In this document: piece after piece, positions 1 through 7,976 of the stretch
Layout of the letters: each line of letters starts with the position of its first letter
Position numbering within the stretch: position 1 is the first letter of the stretch
NCBI GenBank assembly: GCA_963733845.1
Contig: CAVTEM010000002.1
Span: 248,001 to 312,000 of the forward strand
DNA length: 64,000 nt
Source of the DNA: DATFQE01 sp963733845
GTDB taxonomy: Bacteria; Actinomycetota; Thermoleophilia; Gaiellales; Gaiellaceae
Direction of reading: 5' to 3'
Translations under genes and position numbers: made by a program
Notes under the pieces: model-generated
Databases searched by the model: none
The model's input: the letters and a program-made list of their open reading frames with translations, nothing else
Told to the model about the DNA's origin: nothing

Positions 1-334
1 TCCGCAGGGAAGCGACGAGCTCGTCGTACTCCTGCACGACGGACGCGGTCACGATCGCGACCAGCGCGGCGATCAGAAGGAAACCGATCACGAGCGCGAA
101 GGCCGGCGCCGACCGCCCCAGCCCGGCTCGCTCCAGCCGGTCGGCGAGCGGCGTCAGCGCCGGTGCGACCGTGATGGCGACGATGGCCGGGAGCACGATC
201 ACGTTCACGTACCAGAGCAGGGCGACGATCGCCGCCAGCGCCGCCGCGCACACCAGCAGGCGCCACGCCCACCCGGCGACGCGCTCCAGGCCCTGCGGCA
301 CCTCGGGAATCCGGGTCGTCCGACGCCGGGTCAC
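1..334 (-). CDS. AI-2E family transporter (N-terminal part, runs off the window)
   Basis: The reverse strand reads from a GTG at 334 for 111 codons to the window edge without a stop. After a short basic N-terminus (MTRRRTTRIPEV) come hydrophobic segments at about residues 23-42, 45-62 and 80-103. The order helix, PAIVAITVAPALTPL, then a second hydrophobic pair is the pattern of the AI-2E_transport (YdiK/PerM) family of polytopic inner-membrane permeases and exporters. The substrate cannot be told; the family name reflects TqsA, but most members are uncharacterised. It is divergent from the peptidase gene at 364, with only about 30 bp between the two starts. The C-terminal two thirds lie outside the window. 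Confidence 0.72.
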   Translation of the reverse strand, partial: MTRRRTTRIPEVPQGLERVAGWAWRLLVCAAALAAIVALLWYVNVIVLPAIVAITVAPALTPLADRLERAGLGRSAPAFALVIGFLLIAALVAIVTASVVQEYDELVASLR

Positions 335-363
335 GCGGGGAGCCTAGGGGTAGGATTGCCGCG

Positions 364-1050
364 ATGGACGGGTTTGCGCTCTACCTCGCGTTCCTGATCC
401 CGCCGCTCCTGATCGGCCTCGGCGTGCAGTGGTGGCTGAAGAAGACCTTCGCGCAGTACTCGCAGGTGCCGGTAGCGGCCGGGCTGTCGGGCGCCGAGGT
501 CGCCCGGACGATCCTCGACCGCAACGGCCTCGCGGAGGTGCCGGTCGAGGCGACCGGCGGCTCGCTCACCGACCACTACGACCCGCGCAAGAAGGCGCTC
601 TTCCTCTCGCAGCCGGTCTACGGGCCCGCGTCCGTGGCCGCCGCGGCGGTGGCCGCGCACGAGACGGGCCACGCGCTCCAGGACTCGCGCGGCTACGTGC
701 CGCTGAAGCTGCGCTCGGCGATGTTCCCCGCGGTCGCGTTCGCGTCCAGCACGTGGATGTGGCTGCTGATCATCGGAGCCCTGCTCGGCGCGCTCAACCT
801 CGTCGCGCTGGCACTGATCATCTACGCGGTCGCGGTGTTGTTCCACATCGTCACCCTCCCGGTGGAGTTCAACGCGTCTCGCCGCGCGTCCAACCAGCTC
901 CGTGAGCTCGGGCTCGTCACCGCGGGCGCCGAGCAGGCAGGCGTGCAGAAGGTCCTGAGCGCGGCCGCGCTGACATACGTCGCCGGTGCGCTCGCCGCCC
1001 TGACGCAGCTGCTCTATTACGCGCTGGTCTTCTTCGGAAACCGCGACTAG
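364..1050 (+). CDS. Membrane zinc metallopeptidase, YugP-like (Zn_peptidase_2)
   Basis: 228 residues, the usual size of the family. An N-terminal membrane helix (about residues 4-22) is followed by a soluble part carrying the zinc motif HETGHALQ near residue 99. A hydrophobic stretch lies at about 125-165 and another at about 195-222. The motif and helix order match Zn_peptidase_2 (PF04298), typified by Bacillus YugP, a membrane-bound peptidase of unknown substrate. The active site is intact. The GntR gene begins 18 bp downstream on the same strand, so the two may share a transcript, with no functional link apparent. Confidence 0.88.
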   Translation: MDGFALYLAFLIPPLLIGLGVQWWLKKTFAQYSQVPVAAGLSGAEVARTILDRNGLAEVPVEATGGSLTDHYDPRKKALFLSQPVYGPASVAAAAVAAHETGHALQDSRGYVPLKLRSAMFPAVAFASSTWMWLLIIGALLGALNLVALALIIYAVAVLFHIVTLPVEFNASRRASNQLRELGLVTAGAEQAGVQKVLSAAALTYVAGALAALTQLLYYALVFFGNRD

Positions 1051-1068
1051 CTCCTGAGGCCGGCTCCG

Positions 1069-1782
1069 GTGGAGTCCACCAAAGCCGACGAGATCGCCTA
1101 CGCCCTCGAGGAGGCGATCGTGTCCGGCGAGATCGAGCCGGGCTCGATCCTCCGCCAGGAGTCGCTCTCCGACCAGTACGGGGTCTCGAGGACGCCGATC
1201 CGCGAGGCGCTGCGACGGCTGGCGGCGCTCGGGCTCGTCCAGTTCGTGCCGAACCGCGGGGTGCGCGTCCGCACGCTCTCGCGCGAGGAGCTGCGGGAGG
1301 CGTTCCTCGTCCGCGCCGAGCTGGAGTCGCTCGCGACTGCGCTCGCCGTGCCCCGGTTCGACGAGGAGGGACTGGCCGAGCTGGAGGAGGCCGAGCGGCG
1401 GTTCGCCGAGCTCACGGCCGAGCTGCGCAGCACGGCGCGCGAGGGCGGCCGGACGCAGAGCGCGATCGTCGGCCAGTGGGTGCACGCGAACCACACGTTC
1501 CACGACGTGATCTACGCGCGCGCGAACGCTCCCTACGTGGTGCGGCTGGCCAAGAGCGCCCGCAGGACGTTCTTCGGCCAGACCACCTGGGCGGTCGGCG
1601 CCGAGCTCGACGACCTGTACGTGAAGAACCAGCGCGAGCACTCCGCGATCCGCGGCGCGATCGCGGCCGGGAGCGTCGACGGGGCCCGCTCGGTCGCGCG
1701 CGACCACGTGCTCCACTCGGGACACCTGCTCGAGGTGATCCTCGACCAGGTCGAGCGCGGGCAGCGCTCTAGCGCCGCGTGA
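1069..1782 (+). CDS. GntR-family transcriptional regulator (FCD/FadR subfamily)
   Basis: 237 residues starting at a GTG. Residues 5-70 form a GntR winged helix: the segment around GVSRTPIREALRRLAALGL is the diagnostic recognition-helix region. The rest is an all-helical FCD ligand domain with acidic and histidine residues suited to metal or carboxylate binding. FadR-type GntR proteins usually sense organic acids or acyl-CoAs. The ligand here is unknown. The gene converges on mtnA and overlaps its 3' end by 14 bp, so it is not part of that operon. Confidence 0.85.
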   Translation: MESTKADEIAYALEEAIVSGEIEPGSILRQESLSDQYGVSRTPIREALRRLAALGLVQFVPNRGVRVRTLSREELREAFLVRAELESLATALAVPRFDEEGLAELEEAERRFAELTAELRSTAREGGRTQSAIVGQWVHANHTFHDVIYARANAPYVVRLAKSARRTFFGQTTWAVGAELDDLYVKNQREHSAIRGAIAAGSVDGARSVARDHVLHSGHLLEVILDQVERGQRSSAA

Positions 1783-2710
1783 CCCCCTCCTCGCTGACGT
1801 AGGCGGTCACCAGCTCGGCGGGAGTGACGTCGAAGGCGCGGTTCTCGACGGCGACTCCCTCCGGCGCGACCCTGCGCCCGCCCAGGAAGGAGACCTCCTC
1901 TCCGTCCCGCAGCTCGACCGGGATCGAGGCGCCGTCCGGGGTCTCGGGATCGAACGTCGACTCGGGCGCCGCCACGTAGAAGGGGATGCCGTGGTGGCCG
2001 GCGAGGACTGCGAGCCCGTAGGTGCCGATCTTGTTCGCGACGTCGCCGTTGGCGGCGATCCGGTCGGCGCCGACGATCACGGCGTCGACCTCGCCCGAGG
2101 CCATCAGCGAGCCGGCCATCACGTCCGCCACGAGCGTGTACGGGATCCCGAGCTCCCGCAGCTCCCACGCGGTCAGGCGGGCGCCCTGCAGGACGGGGCG
2201 CGTCTCGTCCACCCACACGCTCGGCCGCCGCCCGGCCTCGTGCGCCGCGCGGATCACACCCAGCGCCGTGCCGTAGCCCACGCAGGCGAGCGAGCCGGCG
2301 TTGCAGTGCGTGAGCACCCGAGCGCCCTCCGGGAGCAGCTCCGCCCCGTGAGCGCCGAGCCGGCGGTTTCGCTCGACGTCCTCGGCCGCGATCCGCACCG
2401 CCTCCGCGGCCGGGTCGGCGGCTGCGAGCGCGCGGTCGACGCCCCACGCCAGGTTGACCGCGGTCGGGCGCGTGCCCTTGAGCGCGAGCGCGGCCTCCTC
2501 GAGCGGCTCCTCGTTCGCGGCGGCGAGCGCGATCCCCATCGCGCCCGCGGCGCCGAGCGCCGGCGCGCCGCGAATCGCCAGCGTGACGATCGCCTCGCAA
2601 AGCTCGCCCACGGTCCGGCACTCGAGGAACACGAGCTCGCCGGGCAGCCTGCGCTGGTCGATCAACCGGACCGTCCGGCCCGTCCACTCGATCGTCAGTG
2701 GGATCGTCAC
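1769..2710 (-). CDS. mtnA: S-methyl-5-thioribose-1-phosphate isomerase
   Basis: 313 residues, slightly shorter than the typical 340-350. MtnA converts 5-methylthioribose-1-phosphate to 5-methylthioribulose-1-phosphate in methionine salvage, in the cytoplasm. The early motif RGAPALGAAGAMG, the catalytic cysteine in THCNAGSLACVGYG (about residue 137) and the catalytic aspartate in VIVGADRIAANGDVANKIGT (about residue 215) are all present, which separates it from the related eIF2B-type proteins. Its ATG overlaps the stop of the upstream RuBisCO-like gene by 4 bp (ATGA), so the two are translationally coupled and probably consecutive in the pathway. Confidence 0.92.
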   Translation of the reverse strand: MTIPLTIEWTGRTVRLIDQRRLPGELVFLECRTVGELCEAIVTLAIRGAPALGAAGAMGIALAAANEEPLEEAALALKGTRPTAVNLAWGVDRALAAADPAAEAVRIAAEDVERNRRLGAHGAELLPEGARVLTHCNAGSLACVGYGTALGVIRAAHEAGRRPSVWVDETRPVLQGARLTAWELRELGIPYTLVADVMAGSLMASGEVDAVIVGADRIAANGDVANKIGTYGLAVLAGHHGIPFYVAAPESTFDPETPDGASIPVELRDGEEVSFLGGRRVAPEGVAVENRAFDVTPAELVTAYVSEEGVTRR

Positions 2711-3705
2711 CGGACGGCCTCGACAGTCGCGCGTACGCCCTCCTCGACCCCGCCCGGGTGGCGGTACGCGTTCGAGCCGAGCAGCACCATCAGGCCGTCG
2801 CGGACGCCCGTCAGCTCGACCTGCTCCGCCGCGTTCGTGGGCCCGACGCCTCCTCCGAGCACGGCGACCGAGCGCGGCACTCCGGCCTGGTCGTGGCAGG
2901 CCGCGATCTGCGCGCGCACGTCGTCGTCGGAGTCGAAGACCCGGCCGCTGAACGAGCCGCAGAGCAGGTAGTCCGCGCCGAGCAGCCGGCAGAACCCGGC
3001 CGCGATCCCGGGCGCGACGCCGTGGTCACGGTTGCGCGTCCAGAGCGCCGCGCCCGCGCGGTGGGCCAGGAGCGGCACGCCCAGCTCCGCGTCCCGCAGG
3101 GCGCGGACCGCGTCCAGCCCCTGCGCGTAGGCGTTGACCATCAGCGCGCCGGCGCCCAGCTCGACGGCCGTCTCGGCGCGGGCGAGCAGGGTGTCGGCCG
3201 GGCCTGTCACGTTGGCCGCGTAGCGCGCGTCCGTCGCGGCCGACACGGCTCGGACACGGTCGGCCAGCGGACACCACTCGGGATCGCCGAGCAGCTCGTC
3301 GTCCTTGACGAGATCGGCGCCTCCCCGAGCCAGCGTGGCGGCAGTCTCGGCCACCTCGCCGGGTGAGAGCCCGAGCGAGGGCTTCACGATCGCACCGACC
3401 AGGACGCCGTCGGGCGCCTCGAAGGCCGGCCCGCGGAAGAGCCCGTCGGGCCAGTCCACGGCGACGAGACGGCAGTGGGTGACGGCCGCCAGGTCGGCCC
3501 ACTCCCCGGCGAAGAGCGCGGAGACGAGCAGGGTCACGTCCGCGCCCCAGTTCCGCTCCGGGAAGTCGAGCACGGCGCGTCCGCCGTCGACCGAGACCAC
3601 GCGGCCGCGCGCCGCGTCCGGCCCGTCGGCGTGTCCGACCGACGCGACGAGCGCCAGGGTCTCTGCCGCCTCCGGCGGCTCGAGCTCGTAGGTGACCCGG
3701 ATCAC
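2707..3705 (-). CDS. RuBisCO-like protein (form IV), probable methylthioribulose-phosphate pathway enzyme
   Basis: 332 residues from the GTG at 3705, near VIRVTYEL. An upstream extension is open but looks non-coding. The RuBisCO large-subunit barrel is clear: GAIVKPSLGLSPGEVAE matches the IKPKLGLS loop, and GGADLVKDDE keeps the carbamylated Lys with the Asp and Glu metal ligands. Differences from true RuBisCO are Ser in place of the second Lys of KPK, and the short length (true RuBisCO about 470). So carboxylation is not expected. Coupling to mtnA suggests action on 5-methylthioribulose-1-phosphate or the next intermediate (MtnW-like enolase or an isomerase). Which of these cannot be settled from sequence. 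Confidence 0.82.
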   Translation of the reverse strand: MIRVTYELEPPEAAETLALVASVGHADGPDAARGRVVSVDGGRAVLDFPERNWGADVTLLVSALFAGEWADLAAVTHCRLVAVDWPDGLFRGPAFEAPDGVLVGAIVKPSLGLSPGEVAETAATLARGGADLVKDDELLGDPEWCPLADRVRAVSAATDARYAANVTGPADTLLARAETAVELGAGALMVNAYAQGLDAVRALRDAELGVPLLAHRAGAALWTRNRDHGVAPGIAAGFCRLLGADYLLCGSFSGRVFDSDDDVRAQIAACHDQAGVPRSVAVLGGGVGPTNAAEQVELTGVRDGLMVLLGSNAYRHPGGVEEGVRATVEAVR

Positions 3706-3955
3706 GCGGCCGACGCTACCCGAGGTGCGGTTAACCGCACCACAGGACGCGGGGAGGCCCCATTCCCCAGCCGCGCGCACGTGGCCAGGATGACGCCATG
3801 AACGCCATACGCGTTTCTGTGAGCAGTTTCGAGCCTGGCGCCACGGCAGACGACCCCACCCTTGCGCAGCCGTCCCCCGACGGTCATCGCGGTCGCCGCC
3901 GCAGCACACATACCCGCGCACTGCGCGCCGGGCTCGACCTGCTCGGCTCGTACTC
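3706..3955 (-). other. 250-nt leader/intergenic region upstream of the RuBisCO-like gene
   Basis: No convincing gene lies between the maoC-like stop and the RuBisCO-like start. Read in the direction of the operon it contains several short inverted repeats, for example AACGC-GTATG-GCGTT near 3804-3818 and the GGTGCGGTT/AACCGCACC palindrome just before the start. A methionine-salvage operon might carry a SAM or MTA riboswitch here, but I do not see the conserved SAM-I/SAM-IV core. Function unassigned. Confidence 0.4.
3724..3741. promoter_or_regulatory. 18-bp perfect palindrome, candidate operator of the RuBisCO-like/mtnA operon
   Basis: GGTGCGGTTAACCGCACC is a perfect palindrome without loop. 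It ends 19 bp upstream of the GTG start at 3705, where a repressor would block transcription or initiation. The regulator is unknown; the GntR protein encoded at 1069 is the nearest candidate. Confidence 0.5.
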
Positions 3956-4405
3956 CTAGAAGACCAGGTAGACGACTTCGCCCACGAGCGCCGGCTTCTC
4001 GGCGTCCTCGATCTCGACCTCGACGGCCGCGTGGTAGAGCACGCCCTCGCCGCGGCGCTCGGCCGAGGCGATCCTCGCCTTCAGCCGGACACGCGACCCG
4101 GACGGGACCGGCGCCGTGAAGCGCACCTTCTCGATCCCGTAGTTGACGCCCATGCGTCCGTCGGTGACCGAGAGCACCGAGCCGAGCAGCATCGGCAGCA
4201 GCGAGAGGGAGAGGTAGCCGTGGGCGACCGTCGTCCCGAACGGCCCCTGGGCCGCCCGCTCCGGGTCGACGTGGATCCACTGGCGGTCGCCGGTCGCCTC
4301 GGCGAACTGCTCGATCGCGCGCTGCTCGATCGTGACCCACTCGCTCGGCTCCAGCTCCAGGCCGGCCGCGCCCTCCAGCTCCTCCTTGGTGAGCTCGGTG
4401 CTCAT
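3956..4405 (-). CDS. MaoC-like hotdog (R)-specific enoyl-CoA hydratase
   Basis: 149 residues from the ATG at 4405, which overlaps the stop of the acyl-CoA synthetase by 4 bp. Residues 36-72 carry the hydratase-2 motif (FAEATGDRQWIHVDPERA, then GPFGTTVAHGYLSLSLLP), with the catalytic Asp and His. The family adds water to trans-2-enoyl-CoA to give (R)-3-hydroxyacyl-CoA. Being last in an operon with an SDR and an acyl-CoA synthetase fits a short fatty- or branched-acyl-CoA degradation route: activation, hydration, oxidation. Confidence 0.88.
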   Translation of the reverse strand: MSTELTKEELEGAAGLELEPSEWVTIEQRAIEQFAEATGDRQWIHVDPERAAQGPFGTTVAHGYLSLSLLPMLLGSVLSVTDGRMGVNYGIEKVRFTAPVPSGSRVRLKARIASAERRGEGVLYHAAVEVEIEDAEKPALVGEVVYLVF

Positions 4406-5871
4406 GCCTCCACCGTCACCTGCGCGCGCAGGGCCTTCCGGTCGAGCTTGCCGACCGGCGTCAGCGGGAGCGACGACACGACGTGGATCTCGCGGGGGTA
4501 CTTGTAGCCGCCGATCCGTTGCTTGCAGAAGTCGACGAGCTCGTCGGTCGAGACGTCGTCGGAGCTGAGCTCGACGAAGGCGACCACCTCCTCGCCGTGG
4601 GCGGCGTCCGGCCGGCCGACCACGCCGGCGGCCACGATCGACGGGTGCTCGACCAGGGCTTCCTCGACGTCCCGCGGGAAGACGTTGAAGCCGCCGCGGA
4701 TGATCAGGTCCTTCTTGCGGTCGACGACGTGCAGATAGCCGTCGCCGTCCAGCCGGCCCAGGTCGCCCGTGTGAAGCCATCCGTCGCGCAGGACGTCGGC
4801 CGTCAGCTCGGGCGCCTGCCAGTAGCCGAGCATGACCGAGGGCGAGCGGACGAGGATCTCGCCCACCCCCGCCTCGTCGGGCTCGGCGATCCGGATCTCG
4901 ATCCCCGGCACCGCCGTGCCTACCGCGCCCGGCCGTGCCCGGCCGGGCGGTGAGGAGGTGACGAGCGCCGCCGACTCCGTCAGGCCGTAGCCCTCGCGCA
5001 GCTCGACTCCCGGGAGGCGGCGGCGGAGCTCCTCGGCCGTCTCGGCGGGAAGCGGCGCGGCCCCGGACACGACATACCTGAGCTCGGACAGGTCGTGCTC
5101 CTCGAGCGGCTCGGCCAGGAGCAGGCTCAGCATCGAGGGGACGACGGCGGCGATCTGCACGCGGTGCTCGTCGGCGAGCTCGAGCCAGGTGCCCGGGTGG
5201 AACCAGCGCATGAGCACGCTCGAGTGCGGCTCGCGCACATGGAAGCCGACCACGGTCACGAGCAGGCCGAACGCGTGCGAGAGCGGCAGCGCCGTCAGCG
5301 AGCGCGCGATCCCGGGCACGTAGCCGGCGTCGTGGCCGGCCTTGCCCACGAACCAGAGGTTCTCGTGCGAGAGCATCACGCCCTTGGCCCGTCCGGTCGT
5401 CCCGCCGGTGTACATGAGCGCGGCGAGGTCCGCGCCCGCCGGCGGCACGATCGGCGCGGGGTCGGCCTGCTCGAGCTCGGCGAAGCGGTCGGTCGTCACC
5501 ACCTCGGCGTCGCCGGCCGCCTCCCGGGCGTTGTCCGCCAGCTCCGGGCTGGCCAGGATCAGGCGGGCGCCGGAGTCCGAGACGATGTGCGCGAGCTCCA
5601 CCGGCGGGAGCAGGAAGATCGCGGGCGTCACGACGGCCCCGGCGCGCCAGACGGCGTTGTAGGCGATCCCGACCTCGGGGCAGTTCGCCATCAGCACGAC
5701 CACGCGGTCGCCGGGCCGGACGCCCTGCTCGATCAGCGCGCCGGCGAGCCTGGTCCCCCGCTCGTGCAGCTCGCCCGAGCGGTGCCAGCGCCCCTCGAAC
5801 CAGAGCGATTCGCGGTCGCCGTGACGCTCGAAAGCGGCCTCCGCCGCCCTGGCGAGGTTGTGCTCAGGCAA
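4402..5871 (-). CDS. AMP-forming acyl-CoA synthetase
   Basis: 489 residues if it starts at the TTG at 5871, which overlaps the upstream SDR stop by 8 bp; the longer open frame upstream is SDR antiframe. The P-loop-like motif YTGGTTGRAKGVMLSHEN, the adenylate motif GYGLTE, the hinge region WLHTGDLGRLDGDGYLHVVDR and the catalytic Lys in TPVGKLDRKALR are all present. This is an ANL enzyme activating a carboxylate to its acyl-AMP and then CoA thioester. The substrate is not predictable. It is co-transcribed with the SDR and the MaoC hydratase. Confidence 0.88.
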   Translation of the reverse strand: MPEHNLARAAEAAFERHGDRESLWFEGRWHRSGELHERGTRLAGALIEQGVRPGDRVVVLMANCPEVGIAYNAVWRAGAVVTPAIFLLPPVELAHIVSDSGARLILASPELADNAREAAGDAEVVTTDRFAELEQADPAPIVPPAGADLAALMYTGGTTGRAKGVMLSHENLWFVGKAGHDAGYVPGIARSLTALPLSHAFGLLVTVVGFHVREPHSSVLMRWFHPGTWLELADEHRVQIAAVVPSMLSLLLAEPLEEHDLSELRYVVSGAAPLPAETAEELRRRLPGVELREGYGLTESAALVTSSPPGRARPGAVGTAVPGIEIRIAEPDEAGVGEILVRSPSVMLGYWQAPELTADVLRDGWLHTGDLGRLDGDGYLHVVDRKKDLIIRGGFNVFPRDVEEALVEHPSIVAAGVVGRPDAAHGEEVVAFVELSSDDVSTDELVDFCKQRIGGYKYPREIHVVSSLPLTPVGKLDRKALRAQVTVEA

Positions 5872-6799
5872 CGCGCATCGAGCGTCCGCCGGCCCGCTCC
5901 ATGGCCGCGAGCATGCCCTCGGGCGCCGCGCCGTCGGGGAAACGCTCGCGCAGCGCGCCGAGCAGCTCGTCCGCGTCCCAGCGGCCGTCGGCGACGAACG
6001 CCTCGCCGGCCTGCCAGGGCTGCAGCACATTCACAACCCCGCCCCAGACGAAGAAGACCTGGCCGGTGATGTCCTGCGCCTCGTCGGCCGCCAGCGCGAC
6101 GACGAGCGGCGACATGTTCGCCGGGTCGAGCGGGTCGAAGCCGTCCTCCGGCTTCGCGATCTCGCCGAAGGTCTCCTCGGTCATGCGGGTGCGCGCGTTC
6201 GGCGCCAGGCAGTTGACGGTGACGCCGTAGCGGGCGAGCTCCTGCGCGGCGATCAGCGTGAGCCCGGCGATTCCGGCCTTGGCCGAGCCGTAGTTCACCT
6301 GGCCGACGTTGCCGAAGACGCCCGACGGGCTCGAGGTCGCGATCACCCGCCCGCGCACCTCCTCGCCCGCCTTCGAGCGCTCGCGCCAGTGAGCGGCCGC
6401 GTGGCGGAGCGGAGCGAAGTGGCCCTTGAGGTGCACGGCGATCACCGCGTCCCACTCCTCCTCGGTCATGTTCACGAGCATGCGGTCGCGCAGGATCCCG
6501 GCGTTCAGGACCAGGACGTCGAGGCCCCCGTAGCGGTCGACGGCCCGCTCGATCAGCTGCTCGGCGGCGCCGAAGTCGGACACGTCCGCGTAGCTCGCGA
6601 CCGCCTGACCGCCCGCGGCGACGATGTCGTTCACGACCTCCTGGGCCGGGCTTGCGTCCTCGCCCTCGCCCGCGAGCGTGCCGCCCCGGTCGTTGACGAC
6701 GACGCTCGCGCCGGCGCGCGCAAGGGCGAGCGCGTGCTCGCGGCCGATCCCGCGGCCCGCGCCGGTCACGATCGCCACCTTCCCCTCGAGCGTCGGCAT
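5864..6799 (-). CDS. SDR oxidoreductase, 3-hydroxyacyl-CoA dehydrogenase type (HSD17B4-like)
   Basis: 311 residues, longer than the usual 250 because of a C-terminal extension of about 55 residues. It has the NAD(P) motif TGAGRGIG, the NAG motif (LNAGI), the catalytic Ser in SSPSG and Tyr/Lys in NYGSAK. The overall pattern, beginning LEGKVAIVTGAGRGIGREHALALARAGASVVVNDRGG, resembles the dehydrogenase part of peroxisomal multifunctional enzyme 2, which oxidises (R)-3-hydroxyacyl-CoA. That pairs naturally with the (R)-specific MaoC hydratase two genes downstream. It is the first gene of a three-gene reverse-strand operon and is divergent from the 2-hydroxyacid oxidase. Confidence 0.86.
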   Translation of the reverse strand: MPTLEGKVAIVTGAGRGIGREHALALARAGASVVVNDRGGTLAGEGEDASPAQEVVNDIVAAGGQAVASYADVSDFGAAEQLIERAVDRYGGLDVLVLNAGILRDRMLVNMTEEEWDAVIAVHLKGHFAPLRHAAAHWRERSKAGEEVRGRVIATSSPSGVFGNVGQVNYGSAKAGIAGLTLIAAQELARYGVTVNCLAPNARTRMTEETFGEIAKPEDGFDPLDPANMSPLVVALAADEAQDITGQVFFVWGGVVNVLQPWQAGEAFVADGRWDADELLGALRERFPDGAAPEGMLAAMERAGGRSMRVA

Positions 6800-6821
6800 T
6801 GCGAGAGGATCGTAAGGCGAA

Positions 6822-7976
6822 ATGGGATTCGAAGGCGGGCAGATCCAGACCTCGATCTACGTGGCGGGAGAATCGGAGTGGCCGATCTCGCCCGACGAGT
6901 GGGAGGCACGGGCGGCCGAGGCACTGGAGCCCGGGCCCTTCGACTACATCGCCGGAGGGGCGGGCTCGGAGTCGACCATGCGCGCCAACCGGCGCGCCTT
7001 CGCGCGGCGCCGGCTGCTCCCGCGCATGCTGCGCGGGAACCGCGAGCGCCGGCTGGGCGTCGAGGTGCTCGGGACGCCGTCGCCGGGGCCGTTCCTGCTG
7101 GCGCCGGTCGGCGTCCTCTCGATCGCGCACGCCGACGGCGAGGTCGGCGTCGCCCGGGCCTCGGCGGCGACGGGCGTCCCGCTGATCCTCTCGAGCGCGG
7201 CGTCGCACTCGATCGAGGAGATCGCCGAGGCGATGGGCGACGCGCCCCGCTGGTTCCAGCTCTACTGGATCAACGACCGTGACGTGGCCGCGAGCTTCGT
7301 CTCGCGCGCCGAGGCGGCGGGCTACGGGGCGATCGTGGTCACCGTCGACACGGGCGTGCTCGGCTGGCGTGAGCGCGACCTGCGCCGGGCCTACCTGCCC
7401 TTCCTCACCGGAGAGGGCTGCGCGCAGTTCTTCTCGGACCCGGTTTTCACGAGCCGCCTCGAGCGCCCACCGGAGGAGGACGTACTCTCCGCAGCCGCTG
7501 CCGTGCTGGCCACCTTCCCGAACCTCGCCCTGACCTGGGACGACCTCGACTGGCTGCGCGGGCAGACCGAGTTGCCGCTGCTCGTCAAGGGCATCCTCGC
7601 GCCGGCCGATGCGGCACTCGCGTTCGAGCACGGCGCCGACGGGGTCGTGGTCTCCAACCACGGCGGGCGGCAGGTGGACGGGGCCGTCGCCACGCTCGAC
7701 GCGCTCGTCGCGGTGCGGGCGGAGGTCGGCCCGGAGGCGGTCGTGCTGATGGACGGCGGCATCCGGCGCGGCGCCGACGTGCTGAAGGCGCTCGCGCTCG
7801 GCGCCGACGCCGTCCTGCTGGGGCGTCCGTACGCCTACGGGCTCGCGGTCGGAGGCCAGGCGGGCGTCGAGGCGGTGGTCACCCACCTGCTCGCCGACAC
7901 CGACATCACGCTGGCGCTGGTGGGCGCGCGCAGCATCGACGAACTGGACCCGTCTTGGATCGCGGCGCCGTCCTGA
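6822..7976 (+). CDS. FMN-dependent alpha-hydroxy-acid oxidase/dehydrogenase
   Basis: 384 residues covering the whole FMN_dh barrel. The N-terminal FDYIAGGAGSE, the FMN-binding QLYWINDRD, the VTVDTGVLGWRERD loop, the lysine in LLVKGIL, the catalytic His in SNHGGRQVDG and the phosphate-binding MDGGIRRGADVLKALALGA and LGRPYAYG are all there. Members oxidise (S)-2-hydroxy acids such as lactate, glycolate or mandelate; the length and N-terminus resemble lactate 2-monooxygenase and related proteins. The exact substrate is unknown. The alcohol dehydrogenase gene overlaps its 3' end by 22 bp, so they form a pair. Confidence 0.88.
   Translation: MGFEGGQIQTSIYVAGESEWPISPDEWEARAAEALEPGPFDYIAGGAGSESTMRANRRAFARRRLLPRMLRGNRERRLGVEVLGTPSPGPFLLAPVGVLSIAHADGEVGVARASAATGVPLILSSAASHSIEEIAEAMGDAPRWFQLYWINDRDVAASFVSRAEAAGYGAIVVTVDTGVLGWRERDLRRAYLPFLTGEGCAQFFSDPVFTSRLERPPEEDVLSAAAAVLATFPNLALTWDDLDWLRGQTELPLLVKGILAPADAALAFEHGADGVVVSNHGGRQVDGAVATLDALVAVRAEVGPEAVVLMDGGIRRGADVLKALALGADAVLLGRPYAYGLAVGGQAGVEAVVTHLLADTDITLALVGARSIDELDPSWIAAPS

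Noticed and set aside
331..1725. 464-aa open frame on the reverse strand opposite the peptidase and GntR genes
   Set aside because: Arg/Gly/Ala-rich antisense translation of a GC-rich gene; no domain, and the forward proteins have clear family motifs. The same applies to many long antisense frames throughout.
3780..3955. Possible third copy of the 90-nt element upstream of the RuBisCO-like gene
   Set aside because: Only short matches (GCAAGG, ACGCGTA) without the ordered blocks; not better than chance in GC-rich DNA.
3706..3955. SAM riboswitch upstream of the methionine-salvage genes
   Set aside because: The conserved SAM-I/SAM-IV core was not found; only general hairpins are visible.
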